DNA from: Sphaerotilus montanus
GTDB taxonomy: Bacteria > Pseudomonadota > Gammaproteobacteria > Burkholderiales > Burkholderiaceae_C
Direction of reading: 5' to 3'
NCBI RefSeq assembly: GCF_013410775.1
Contig: NZ_JACCFH010000001.1
Location: 248,001-312,000 of the forward strand
DNA length: 64,000 bases
Below the pieces are notes generated by a model, which was not told where the DNA came from, searched no databases, and saw only the letters and a list, made by a program, of their open reading frames with translations. A program made the translations under genes and the position numbers. Below, one piece after another: positions 21,427-30,937 of this stretch (the first letter of the stretch is position 1; every line of letters starts with the position of its first letter).

Positions 21427-22659
21427 TCATTCCGCGCTCTGGTGGGGCGGGCTGGGCTCGACAGCGGTCACCGTGGTCCGCACCTGCCCGTCGCGCAGCA
21501 CCGCCGTCAGCGCCGCGCCGGGCTGCACCTGCCCGACGCTGACGAGCGTGCGGCCCTCGGCGTCGGTGACCCAGGCGTAGCCGCGCTGCAGCACGCGGGC
21601 CGGGTCGAGCGCCTGCAGCCGCGCCGCCAGCACATCAAGCCGCTGGCCGCGCCGCTGCAGCGCCTGAGGCAGCGCCGCCGCGTGGCGCTGGGCCAACAAG
21701 GCGAGGCGTTGCTGGTGCTGGCCCAGCAGCTCGCTCGGTCGCGACAGGCGCAGCGCGGCGCGGTCCAGCCGCTGCGCCTCGCGGTCGAGCCGGCGCTGCA
21801 GCCCCTGCTGCAACTGTCGCTGCCGCTGCGCCAGCGTCTCCAGACAGGCCGCCCGCTCGGGCGCGACCAGTTCGGCCGCGGCGGTGGGGGTCGGTGCGCG
21901 CAGGTCAGCAGCGAACTCAGCCAGCGTGAAATCGGTTTCATGGCCCACGCCGCAGACCACCGGCACCGGCGAGTCCACGATCGCCCGCACGACGGCCTCG
22001 TCGTTGAACGCCCAGAGGTCTTCAAGAGAGCCCCCGCCACGGCAGACGATCAGCACGTCGACTTCGTCCCGCCGCCCAGCCTCGGTGATGGCGCGCACCA
22101 GCAGCGGCGGCGCCTCGGTGCCCTGCACCGGCGCCGGGTAGACGATGACCTCGACATGGGGCGCACGGCGGCGCAGCGCGGTCACCACATCGTGCAGTGC
22201 GGCCGCGGCCAGCGAGGTGACGACACCGATGCGGCGCGGAAAGCCGGGCAGCGGGCGCTTGCGCTCGGCGTCGAACAGACCTTCGCCTTCGAGGCGGGCC
22301 TTCAGGCGCATGAACTGCTCCATCAGCGCGCCCTCGCCAGCGGGGCGCATGGCCTCGACGATCATCTGCAGCTCGCCGCGCGGCTCGTAGACCGCCAGCT
22401 TGCCGCGCAGCTCGACCGCCTGGCCGTCGCGCGGCGAGAAGTCGAGGAAGCCGGCGGCGCGGCGGAACATCGCGCAACGCAGGCCAGCGCTGCCGTCCGC
22501 CGCACGCAGGTTGAAGTAGCAGTGGCCGCTGGACGCACGGGTGTAGCCGGCCAGCTCACCCCGCACGGCGACGGCGCCGAAGCGCGTCTGCAGCGTGTCG
22601 CCGATGGCCTGCACCAGCAGGGCCACGTCCCAGACCCGGGCGCCGTTCGCGGTATTCAT
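21427..22659 (-). CDS. xseA: Exodeoxyribonuclease VII large subunit
   Basis: Large subunit of the single-strand exonuclease ExoVII, 410 residues. An N-terminal OB-fold (VRGELAGYTRASSGHCYFNL) precedes the catalytic core (VVTSLAAAALHDVVTALRRR; CRGGGSLEDLWAFNDE; GVGHETDFTLAEFAAD) and a coiled-coil C-terminal part. The small subunit xseB is not adjacent. It is divergent from exbB and lies 59 bp upstream of sodB. Confidence 0.95.
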   Translation of the reverse strand: MNTANGARVWDVALLVQAIGDTLQTRFGAVAVRGELAGYTRASSGHCYFNLRAADGSAGLRCAMFRRAAGFLDFSPRDGQAVELRGKLAVYEPRGELQMIVEAMRPAGEGALMEQFMRLKARLEGEGLFDAERKRPLPGFPRRIGVVTSLAAAALHDVVTALRRRAPHVEVIVYPAPVQGTEAPPLLVRAITEAGRRDEVDVLIVCRGGGSLEDLWAFNDEAVVRAIVDSPVPVVCGVGHETDFTLAEFAADLRAPTPTAAAELVAPERAACLETLAQRQRQLQQGLQRRLDREAQRLDRAALRLSRPSELLGQHQQRLALLAQRHAAALPQALQRRGQRLDVLAARLQALDPARVLQRGYAWVTDAEGRTLVSVGQVQPGAALTAVLRDGQVRTTVTAVEPSPPHQSAE

Positions 22660-22748
22660 CAGGAATTCACAACTTCATGGTTGATTAAAAAACAGGCAAT
22701 CCAACAAAAACACTGCCCTGACAAGGACTTGGCGCCGTCATCCTCAGC

Positions 22749-22783
22749 TTCTCCCCAACGTTATCCACAGCAGCGGGGGAGAA
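22749..22783. promoter_or_regulatory. Hairpin carrying a consensus DnaA box, xseA-exbB gap
   Basis: The 244-bp divergent gap contains an 8-bp inverted repeat TTCTCCCC/GGGGAGAA. Its loop holds TTATCCACA (22761-22769), an exact match to the DnaA-box consensus. It is a single box, so this is not an origin. The rest of the gap shows only an AT-rich patch near the xseA start. Confidence 0.45.
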
Positions 22784-22903
22784 ACTGGATCGCTAGTCCC
22801 ACGCTGCCCAAGCGTTGAGCAGTCCACCTTGAGGCCATAATCGTCGGCACTGCGCCGCGCCGCGCTCGGCTGCGGATGTCCACCTCACCCCGGGGAACGA
22901 CCC

Positions 22904-23530
22904 TTGTTTTCGATCATACAAGCCGCTGGCTGGCCAATCTGGCCGCTGATCCTGTGCTCCATCGCCGCTCTGGCCATCATCATCGAGCGCTTCATGAGCC
23001 TGCGCGCCGCCAAGGTCGCACCGCCCAAGCTGCTGGACGAAGTGCTCGCTGTCACGCGCAGCAGCCTTCCTTCCGCAGACGTGGTCGACAAGCTGCACGG
23101 CAACTCGGTGCTCGGCACGGTGCTGGCGGGCGGCATCCGCGCCGCGATGGCCGACCCCCGCTGCGACGAGGCTCAGCTGCGCAACGCCTTCGAGACCTCC
23201 GGCCGCATCGCCACGCACCAGCTGGAGCGCTACCTCAACGCGCTGGGCACCATCGCCTCGGCCGCGCCGCTGCTGGGCCTGCTGGGCACGGTGGTCGGCA
23301 TGATCGAGATCTTCGGTGCGCAGTCGCCCACCTCGGGCAGCAACCCGGAGCAGCTCGCGCACGGCATCTCGGTCGCGCTCTACAACACCGCCTTCGGCCT
23401 GATCGTGGCGATCCCGTCGCTGATGTTCTACCGCTACTTCCGCGGCCAGGTGGACGAGTTCGTGCTGACGCTGGAGCAAGGCGCCGAGCGGCTGCTGCCG
23501 CAGCTGCTGCAGCGCACCCCGCGCCGCTGA
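22904..23530 (+). CDS. exbB: MotA/TolQ/ExbB proton channel family protein
   Basis: Inner-membrane proton-channel subunit, 208 residues with three hydrophobic segments (about 8-28, 110-130, 153-175), including GTIASAAPLLGLLGTVVGMIEIF. With ExbD it energises TonB- or Tol-type outer-membrane processes. It appears to start with TTG at 22904, as GGGGAA precedes it by about 6 nt and no ATG or GTG fits. In Burkholderiales this pair is typically followed by lpxK, as here. Confidence 0.92.
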   Translation: MFSIIQAAGWPIWPLILCSIAALAIIIERFMSLRAAKVAPPKLLDEVLAVTRSSLPSADVVDKLHGNSVLGTVLAGGIRAAMADPRCDEAQLRNAFETSGRIATHQLERYLNALGTIASAAPLLGLLGTVVGMIEIFGAQSPTSGSNPEQLAHGISVALYNTAFGLIVAIPSLMFYRYFRGQVDEFVLTLEQGAERLLPQLLQRTPRR

Positions 23531-23545
23531 GCGGAGACGCGCACC

Positions 23546-23983
23546 ATGGCCATGAACTTCCGTCACCGCCGCCCCGAGGAGCCGGAGATCAACCTGATCC
23601 CGTTCATCGACGTGCTGCTGGTGGTGCTGATCTTCCTGATGCTCACCACCACCTACGCCAAGTACACGCAGCTGAAGATCACGCTGCCGGTGGCCGAGTC
23701 GAACCGGATCGAGAGCCAGCCGCGCGAGATCGTGGTGGGCGTGTCCTCGGACGGCGTCTACACGATCAACAAGCAGCCGGTCGAGGGCGTGGGCATCGAG
23801 GTGCTGACCAACGCGCTGAGTGCGGCCGCGCAGGGCGACGCGGGCCGCACCGTGATCATCTCGGCCGACGCGATGGCCGCGCACCAGAGCGTGATCAACG
23901 TGATGGACGCGGCACGCCGGGCCGGGCTGGTGCAACTCACCTTCGCCACCCAGAGCGCCCGCAGCGGCGGCAAGGGCCCGTGA
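23546..23983 (+). CDS. exbD: ExbD/TolR family biopolymer transport protein
   Basis: Single-span inner-membrane partner of ExbB, 145 residues. The membrane segment INLIPFIDVLLVVLIFLM contains the essential proton-carrying aspartate. A periplasmic domain follows. 15 nt after exbB, 4 nt before lpxK. Confidence 0.94.
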   Translation: MAMNFRHRRPEEPEINLIPFIDVLLVVLIFLMLTTTYAKYTQLKITLPVAESNRIESQPREIVVGVSSDGVYTINKQPVEGVGIEVLTNALSAAAQGDAGRTVIISADAMAAHQSVINVMDAARRAGLVQLTFATQSARSGGKGP

Positions 23984-23987
23984 GCCG

Positions 23988-25022
23988 GTGACTGCAGCGG
24001 CACGGCTGGAGGCCGTCTGGCGTGATGGCGGGCCGGCGCAATGGGCGCTGCGACCGCTGGGCGCGCTGCACGGGGCGCTGGTCGGGCTGCGGCGCCTGCT
24101 CTACCGGCGGGGCTGGAAAACCACCGTTCGGCTGCCCTGCCCGGTCATCGTCGTCGGCAACCGGGTGGCCGGTGGCGCCGGCAAGACACCGACCACGCTG
24201 GCCCTCGTCCACGCTCTGCAACAGGCGGGCTGGCACCCGGGCATCGTGTCGCGCGGACACGGTGGTCAGGGCACGGTGCCCCGCCCGGTCGGCGCTGACA
24301 GCGTCGCCAGCGCGGTCGGCGATGAACCATTGCTGATGCAGCGCCGCACGGGCGTGCCGGTCTGGGTCGGCCGCGACCGCGCCGCCGCCGCGCACGCACT
24401 GCTGAATGCACATCCCGACGTGAACGTGCTGGTCTGCGACGACGGGCTGCAGCACCTGCGGCTGGGGCGTGACCTGGAGATCGTGGTGTTCGACGAGCGC
24501 GGCGCCGGCAACGGCTGGCTGCTGCCGGCAGGACCGCTGCGCGAGCCGATCGACGCGCCCGCGGCCGCGCCCCACCAGTGCGTGCTCTACAACGCCGCAA
24601 AGGCCAGCACCGCCCTGCCCGGCGCCTGCGCGACACGGCAACTCGCCGGGGCGGTGGACCTCGCCGGCTGGTGGTCTGGCGCGCCCGCCACGCACGCGCA
24701 ACTCGCCGCGCTGCGCGGTCGGCGGTTGCTCGCCAGTGCGGGCATCGGACAACCGCAGCGCTTCTTTGACGCGCTGCGCACCGCCGGCCTGACGATCGAC
24801 ACCCTGGCCCTGGACGACCACCACGACCACGCCCGTCTGCCGTGGCCGCCAGAGACACGCGAGGTGGTCGTGACCGAGAAGGACGCCATCAAGCTCGATC
24901 CGCAGCGGGTTGCGGCCGAACGACCGGGGCTGCGCGTGTGGATCGTGCCGCTGGTGCTGGTGCTGCCAGCCGTGTTCATCCGGCGCGTGCTGGACGCGCT
25001 CGGCCCCGCGCCGGCAAGGTAG
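23988..25022 (+). CDS. lpxK: Tetraacyldisaccharide 4'-kinase
   Basis: Phosphorylates the 4' position of the lipid A disaccharide at the inner membrane, 344 residues. The P-loop GGAGKTPTTLALVHAL follows the entry strand VIVVGNRVA, and the conserved CDDGLQHLRLGRD motif is present. GTG start at 23988. Part of the envelope run exbB-exbD-lpxK-Trm112-kdsB. Confidence 0.95.
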   Translation: MTAAARLEAVWRDGGPAQWALRPLGALHGALVGLRRLLYRRGWKTTVRLPCPVIVVGNRVAGGAGKTPTTLALVHALQQAGWHPGIVSRGHGGQGTVPRPVGADSVASAVGDEPLLMQRRTGVPVWVGRDRAAAAHALLNAHPDVNVLVCDDGLQHLRLGRDLEIVVFDERGAGNGWLLPAGPLREPIDAPAAAPHQCVLYNAAKASTALPGACATRQLAGAVDLAGWWSGAPATHAQLAALRGRRLLASAGIGQPQRFFDALRTAGLTIDTLALDDHHDHARLPWPPETREVVVTEKDAIKLDPQRVAAERPGLRVWIVPLVLVLPAVFIRRVLDALGPAPAR

Positions 25023-25033
25023 CATCACGCCCC

Positions 25034-25252
25034 ATGGACACCCGCCTGATGCAACTGCTCGTCTGCCCGCTCTGCAAGGGGCCGCTCAACCATGACCACG
25101 CCACGCACGAGCTGGTCTGCCCGGCCGACCGGCTGGCGTTTCCGATCCGCGACGGCATGGCCGTGATGCTCGAAAACGAAGCGCGCACGGTCGATCCGGA
25201 CGCGCCACCACCGTCGCCCTTCCCGCTGCCGGACACCGCACCGACGCCATGA
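25034..25252 (+). CDS. Trm112 family protein (YcaR-like)
   Basis: 72-residue protein with one zinc-knuckle cysteine pair (C11, C14 in LLVCPLCKG) and the [13 protein letters not shown] signature. Bacterial members lie next to lpxK-kdsB; their biochemical role is unclear. The C-terminal tail is proline-rich. Overlaps kdsB by 4 nt. Confidence 0.9.
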   Translation: MDTRLMQLLVCPLCKGPLNHDHATHELVCPADRLAFPIRDGMAVMLENEARTVDPDAPPPSPFPLPDTAPTP

Positions 25253-26010
25253 CCCTGGACTGCACCATCCTGATTCCCGCCCGGCTGGCCTCGACCCGCC
25301 TGCCCGGCAAGCCGCTGGCCGATCTGGGCGGGCTGCCCATGATCGTGCGGGTGGCGCAGCGCTGCGCCACGGCGGGCGCGCGGGACGTGGTCGTCGCGAC
25401 CGACGCGCCCGAAGTGGCCGCGGCCTGTGCAGCGCACGGCGTGCGCGTGGTGCTGACCCGCGCTGACCACGCCACCGGCAGCGACCGGTTGGCCGAAGCC
25501 TGCGAGTTGCTGGGACTGGATGGCGATGACATCGTCGTCAATGTGCAAGGCGACGAGCCGCTGATCGACGTGGCGCTGATCGCCGCCTGCGCGCAAGGCC
25601 TGCTGCGGCAGCCGGACTGCGTCATGAGCACGGCCGCCCACGCCATCGACAGCGTCGAGGAGTTCGTCAACCCGAACGTCGTCAAGGTGGTCTGCGACGC
25701 GGCGGGCCGCGCGCTGTACTTCTCGCGCGCCCCGCTGCCCTGGTGGCGCGATGGCAATGCCGACGGCATCACGGCCCTGCCGACGACCCCTGCACCGCTG
25801 CGCCACATCGGCATCTACGGCTACCGCGCGGGCTTCCTGCGCCGTTTCCCCGCGCTCAGCGCCAGCCCGATCGAGCAGGTCGAGTCGCTGGAGCAGTTGC
25901 GGGTGCTGTGGCACGGCGAGCGCATCGCCGTGCATGTCAGCGACACCCGGCCCGGCCCCGGCGTGGACACCCCAGAAGACCTGGAACGGGTGCGGCGCCA
26001 CTTCGAATAA
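25249..26010 (+). CDS. kdsB: 3-deoxy-manno-octulosonate cytidylyltransferase
   Basis: Activates Kdo as CMP-Kdo for lipopolysaccharide inner core, 253 residues. The nucleotide-binding N-terminus [17 protein letters not shown] and the VQGDEPLID motif are diagnostic. Translationally coupled to the Trm112 gene (ATGA). Last of the envelope run. Confidence 0.96.
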   Translation: MTLDCTILIPARLASTRLPGKPLADLGGLPMIVRVAQRCATAGARDVVVATDAPEVAAACAAHGVRVVLTRADHATGSDRLAEACELLGLDGDDIVVNVQGDEPLIDVALIAACAQGLLRQPDCVMSTAAHAIDSVEEFVNPNVVKVVCDAAGRALYFSRAPLPWWRDGNADGITALPTTPAPLRHIGIYGYRAGFLRRFPALSASPIEQVESLEQLRVLWHGERIAVHVSDTRPGPGVDTPEDLERVRRHFE

Positions 26011-26081
26011 CGTCGAACAAGCCCGGGATTCGACTCCGATACCCCAGATTTCGCCGCAGCAATACCCTGGGCAGACCCTGA

Positions 26082-26897
<816 letters not shown>

Positions 26898-26930
26898 TCC
26901 CGGCACGGCCACTGCGCCGTCGCCACGACG

Positions 26931-26952
26931 AGCCGCCTTCGGGCGGCTTTTT
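26931..26952 (+). terminator. Rho-independent terminator of adk
   Basis: AGCCGCC-TTCG-GGCGGCT followed by TTTT: a 7-bp stem with a stable UUCG tetraloop, 34 nt after the adk stop. Confidence 0.88.
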
Positions 26953-26964
26953 CGCATCCCCCAA

Positions 26965-26980
26965 TTGACGTTTACGTCAA
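26965..26980. promoter_or_regulatory. LiuR-like palindromic operator
   Basis: TTGACGT-TT-ACGTCAA is a perfect 7+7 inverted repeat, followed by one more ACGTCAA half. It resembles the MerR-family LiuR sites that control branched-chain amino acid and fatty acid degradation in proteobacteria. It lies 63 nt before the SDR dehydrogenase. Confidence 0.55.
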
Positions 26981-27042
26981 CGTCAATCAACATCCCCCGG
27001 TTTTTCGGATCGGCTTCCACTCGACTTCATCAGGAGACACAC

Positions 27043-27801
27043 ATGGACATCGCAGACAAGGTTTTCATCGTCACCGGCGCCGCTTCGGGGCTGGGAGAAG
27101 GCGCGGCGCGCATGCTGGCGCGCGAGGGCGCGAAGGTGGTCATCGCCGACCTGCAGGAAGAGCGCGGCACGGCGGTCGCCGCCGAACTGGGCGGCGCGTT
27201 TGTCAAGTGCGACGTGTCGAACGAGGACGACGGCCGTGCCGTGGTGGCACAGGCCGTGTCGATGGGCAAGCTGGCGGGCCTCGTGAGCTGCGCCGGCATC
27301 GCCCCGGCCAGCCGCACCGTCGGCCGTGATGGCGCGCACCCGCTGGGCCTGTTCAGCAAGGTCATCTCGGTCAACCTGATCGGCACCTTCAACATGATCC
27401 GCCTGGCCGCCGAAGCCATGTGCAAGAACGCGCCGGAGCCGACCGGCGAGCGCGGCGTGCTGATCAACACCGCCAGCGTCGCCGCATTCGACGGGCAGAT
27501 CGGCCAGGCGGCGTATGCGGCGAGCAAGGGCGGCGTGGTCGGCATGACGCTGCCGATCGCGCGCGACCTGTCGAAGAACGGCATCCGCTGCATGACCATC
27601 GCGCCCGGCATCTTCGGCACGCCGATGCTGTTCGGCATGCCGCAGGAGGTGCAGGACGCGCTGGCCGCGGGCGTCCCGTTCCCGAGCCGGCTGGGCACGC
27701 CGGCCGACTACGCCAAGCTGGTGCACCAGATCGTCACCAACGAGATGCTCAATGGCGAGGTGATCCGCCTGGACGGCGCGATCCGGCTGGCCCCGCGCTG
27801 A
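27043..27801 (+). CDS. SDR 3-hydroxyacyl-CoA dehydrogenase (HSD17B10/2-methyl-3-hydroxybutyryl-CoA type)
   Basis: Short-chain dehydrogenase, 252 residues. The NAD-binding motif TGAASGLG is at 12-19. The catalytic Tyr and Lys lie in AAYAASKGG, and the upstream serine in INTASVAA. Length and the APGIFGTPMLFGMP loop match the HSD17B10-like family, which oxidises 3-hydroxyacyl-CoAs, including 2-methyl-3-hydroxybutyryl-CoA in isoleucine breakdown. The LiuR-like palindrome upstream fits that role. The exact substrate is inferred. Confidence 0.85.
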   Translation: MDIADKVFIVTGAASGLGEGAARMLAREGAKVVIADLQEERGTAVAAELGGAFVKCDVSNEDDGRAVVAQAVSMGKLAGLVSCAGIAPASRTVGRDGAHPLGLFSKVISVNLIGTFNMIRLAAEAMCKNAPEPTGERGVLINTASVAAFDGQIGQAAYAASKGGVVGMTLPIARDLSKNGIRCMTIAPGIFGTPMLFGMPQEVQDALAAGVPFPSRLGTPADYAKLVHQIVTNEMLNGEVIRLDGAIRLAPR

Positions 27802-27816
27802 GCGTCCTGTGACACG

Positions 27817-29655
27817 ATGGCGGGCATGACACACTGCCCTGCCCGCCTTCGCCGTTTTCACCTGTCAACGTCGATCCTGGCAGCCGCCCTGCTGGCGGCG
27901 TGCAGCACGACGGAAGTTCCCCGCGAAGCCCCCCGCACACCCGCGCCTGCGCAGCCCGAGGCGGCTTCGGGGTGGCAGGCCAAACGCGGCACGGTCACCG
28001 CCCGCTACGCCGTGGCCGCCGCGAACCCGCTGGCGACCGAGGCCGGGCGGCAGATCCTGGCGGCCGGTGGCAGCGCGCTCGATGCGGCCATCGCGGTGCA
28101 GATGGTGCTGACGCTGGTGGAGCCGCAGTCGAGCGGCATCGGCGGCGGTACGTTCCTGATGCACTGGGACGGGCGCGTAGTCCAGGCGTTCGACGGCCGC
28201 GAAACCGCACCGGCCGAGGCCGACGGGCACCTCTTCCTCGGTGCAGACGGCAAGCCGCTCGCCTTTCATGACGCAGTGGTGGGAGGACGCGCGGTCGGCA
28301 CGCCGGGCACGGTGCGCATGCTGGAGATGGCGCATGCACGGCATGGCCGGCTGCCGTGGTCGGTGCTGTTCGAGCCGGCGATCCGGCTGGCGCGGGACGG
28401 CTTCCCGGTCAGCCCGCGCCTGCACACGCTGCTGAAAGCCGATGCGCACCTCCGGAAAGACCCGACCGCGGCGGCCTACTTCTACCAGCCGGACGGCGCC
28501 CCCTGGCCGGTCGGTCATGTGCTGAAGAATCCGGAACTGGCAGCCGTGCTGCGCCGCCTCGCCGCGGACGGTGCCCGTGCGCTGCACGAGGGCGACATCG
28601 CCGAGGCCATCGTCGCCAAGGTGCGCCAGCACCCGGGCAACCCGGGCCGGCTGAGCCTGCGCGACCTCGCGGACTACCAGCCGAAGGAGCGCGTGCCGCT
28701 GTGCTTCGACCACCGGGCTGGCGATCGCCCGTGGCGCCTGTGCGGTTTCCCGCCGCCAAGTTCGGGTGCGATCGCGATCGGCCAGATCCTGGGGATGCTC
28801 GGCCAGACCGCGGGAGCGCAGGAACCGCTGACCGATGCTGGCCTACCTTCGACCCAGTGGCTGCACACCTACGCCGAAGCGTCGCGGCTGGCGTTTGCCG
28901 ACCGGGCACAGTACGTGGGCGATCCGGACTTTGCCGCGGCGCCCGCGGGCGACTGGCGCAGCCTGCTCGACCCGGTGTACCTGCGCGAGCGCGCCCGGCT
29001 GATCGGCCCGCAACGCATGCCCGTCGCGCCTGCCGGTACCCCGGGCGGCGTGCAGACCAGCCTCGCCCCGATGCCCGAACAGGTGGAATACGGCACCAGC
29101 CACATCAGCGTCGTCGATGCCGAAGGCCACGCCGTCTCGATGACCACGACCATCGAGGACGCCTTCGGGTCACGCCAGATGGTGCGCGGCTTCCTGCTGA
29201 ACAACGAGCTGACCGACTTCAGCTTCCTGCCCGCGGACGCTGCTGGGCGTCCCATCGCCAACCGGGTCGAGCCGGGTAAACGACCGCGCTCGTCCATGTC
29301 GCCGACGCTGGTGTTCGACGACCAAGGCCGGCTGGCGATGACCGGCGGCAGTCCGGGCGGCGCGCTGATCATCCACTTCACCGCCAAGACACTGCACGGC
29401 GTGCTGCAGTGGGGCCTGACGCCGCAGCAGGCGATCGACCTGCCGAACTTCGGCACGACCGGCGGGCCGGTGCTGCTGGAGCAGGGGCGGTTTCCTGCGG
29501 TGGTGGTCGAGGCACTGAAGACGCGCGGGCACGACGTGCGCGAGGTGGAGATGACCAGCGGGTTGCAGGCGATCAGCCGCGGGCGCAACGCGGGGCGGGA
29601 GGTCTGGCGTGGGGGCGCCGATCCGCGGCGGGAAGGCGTCGTGCTGGGAGAGTGA
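27817..29655 (+). CDS. ggt: Gamma-glutamyltranspeptidase, lipoprotein form
   Basis: Ntn-hydrolase of the glutathione pathway, 612 residues. A signal peptide with lipobox LLAAC (C29) predicts lipid anchoring in the envelope. The self-cleavage nucleophile is T427 in GTSHISVVD; the usual TTH is TSH here, keeping the catalytic threonine. SSMSPT and GSPGGALIIHF are small-subunit motifs. ATG at 27817 is used here; one at 27826 is equally possible. It starts 15 nt after the SDR gene and may be co-transcribed. Its stop abuts that of the convergent permease. Confidence 0.92.
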   Translation: MAGMTHCPARLRRFHLSTSILAAALLAACSTTEVPREAPRTPAPAQPEAASGWQAKRGTVTARYAVAAANPLATEAGRQILAAGGSALDAAIAVQMVLTLVEPQSSGIGGGTFLMHWDGRVVQAFDGRETAPAEADGHLFLGADGKPLAFHDAVVGGRAVGTPGTVRMLEMAHARHGRLPWSVLFEPAIRLARDGFPVSPRLHTLLKADAHLRKDPTAAAYFYQPDGAPWPVGHVLKNPELAAVLRRLAADGARALHEGDIAEAIVAKVRQHPGNPGRLSLRDLADYQPKERVPLCFDHRAGDRPWRLCGFPPPSSGAIAIGQILGMLGQTAGAQEPLTDAGLPSTQWLHTYAEASRLAFADRAQYVGDPDFAAAPAGDWRSLLDPVYLRERARLIGPQRMPVAPAGTPGGVQTSLAPMPEQVEYGTSHISVVDAEGHAVSMTTTIEDAFGSRQMVRGFLLNNELTDFSFLPADAAGRPIANRVEPGKRPRSSMSPTLVFDDQGRLAMTGGSPGGALIIHFTAKTLHGVLQWGLTPQQAIDLPNFGTTGGPVLLEQGRFPAVVVEALKTRGHDVREVEMTSGLQAISRGRNAGREVWRGGADPRREGVVLGE

Positions 29656-30903
29656 TCACTGCGCGGCCAGCCACCCCGCCGCGATTCCCAGCGTCACCAC
29701 CGCCACCGGCCCCCCCGTGCGCGCATGTCGCCGCCAGTCGATCACGACGCCGCAGCGCCGGGCCGCATCCACCACGATGATGTTCGCGATCGACCCGACG
29801 ATCAGCAGGTTTCCCGCCAGCGTGCTGACCAGCGCCAGCGTCAGCCCGACGTGGTCCCCCTTGGCCAGCGGCATCAGCACCATCACCGCCGGCACGTTCG
29901 ACACCAGGTTGCTCAGGCCCAGCGTCGTGAAGAACAGTGTCGCCGGCTGTGCGAGGTCGATGCCCTGCGTGGTGAGCCAGGCGACGAGCTGCTGCGTCAA
30001 GCCGGTGAGCGCCAGCGCGTGGTTGACGACGAACAGGCCCATGAACAGGATCAGCAGCTCCCAGTCGATCAGCCCCATCACCTTCGACGAATGAAACCGC
30101 TGGCTCAGCAGCAGCACACCCGCCCCCACCAGTGCCGCCACATCCCGCGGCCAGTCCGTGCACAGGAACACACCGACCAGCGCCAGCGCGACCAGCAGGC
30201 CCTTGGCGGTCTGCCAGCGGTCGAAGGGCGGCACTTCGGAGGCGATGGCAGCGAGCTGCGCCGGGTCCGGCTCCGCCACCGGCGGCGTGCGGCGCATCTG
30301 CCACGCCAGCAGCGCCCACAAGGCCAGCAACCCGGCCAGCACCGGCACGACCGCATCGGCCATGTAGCCCGCGAACGGCAGCTTCAGCACCTCGCCGATC
30401 AGCATGTTCTGCGGATTGCCGATCAGCGTCGCGGCCGAGCCGATGTTGCTCGCGCAGGCCAGTCCCAGCAGGAAGGGCACCGGGTCCAGCCGCCGCCGCA
30501 GGCACGCCTCGGCCAGCACCGGCGCCACGGCCAGACAGACAATGTCGTTCGAGAACACGGCCGACAGTCCCGCAGCAACCCCGATCACGACCCCCATCAG
30601 CGCCGCCGGCCCGACCGGCAGGACCGCAATGCGCCGCGTCACCGCGCTGTAGAAGCCGCCGAGCCGCATCTGGGCCGAGATCACCATGAAGGAAAACAGC
30701 AGCAGGATCGTCGGCAGGTGGATGGATTGCGCCGCCTGTTCCGGCGTCATCACACCCGCGCCGACGATGGCGATGGCACCGAGCAGCGCGACGCCGGTGC
30801 GGTCCAGGTGGAGCCACGGCAGGCTGCCGAGGACCATGCCGAGGTAGACGACGGCAAACACCGCCAGCACCACGCCGTCCTGCAGGGAGGAAAGTTCGTT
30901 CAT
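29656..30903 (-). CDS. SLC13/ArsB-type anion permease
   Basis: Inner-membrane transporter of 415 residues and about ten to twelve hydrophobic segments. The repeated motifs FSNDIVCLAVAPVLA and GSAATLIGNPQNMLIG in the first half and LSNLVSNVPAVMVL with VGSIANIIVVDAA in the second are those of the ion-transporter superfamily (ArsB, SLC13, CitMHS). The substrate cannot be told. Stop codon directly abuts that of ggt. Confidence 0.82.
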   Translation of the reverse strand: MNELSSLQDGVVLAVFAVVYLGMVLGSLPWLHLDRTGVALLGAIAIVGAGVMTPEQAAQSIHLPTILLLFSFMVISAQMRLGGFYSAVTRRIAVLPVGPAALMGVVIGVAAGLSAVFSNDIVCLAVAPVLAEACLRRRLDPVPFLLGLACASNIGSAATLIGNPQNMLIGEVLKLPFAGYMADAVVPVLAGLLALWALLAWQMRRTPPVAEPDPAQLAAIASEVPPFDRWQTAKGLLVALALVGVFLCTDWPRDVAALVGAGVLLLSQRFHSSKVMGLIDWELLILFMGLFVVNHALALTGLTQQLVAWLTTQGIDLAQPATLFFTTLGLSNLVSNVPAVMVLMPLAKGDHVGLTLALVSTLAGNLLIVGSIANIIVVDAARRCGVVIDWRRHARTGGPVAVVTLGIAAGWLAAQ

Positions 30904-30937
30904 CGAGTGATTCTAGGGAGCGGCTAGACTCCCGCGC

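Noticed and set aside
22749-22783. Replication origin
   Set aside because: Only one DnaA box, no AT-rich unwinding region of note, no dnaA/dnaN nearby.
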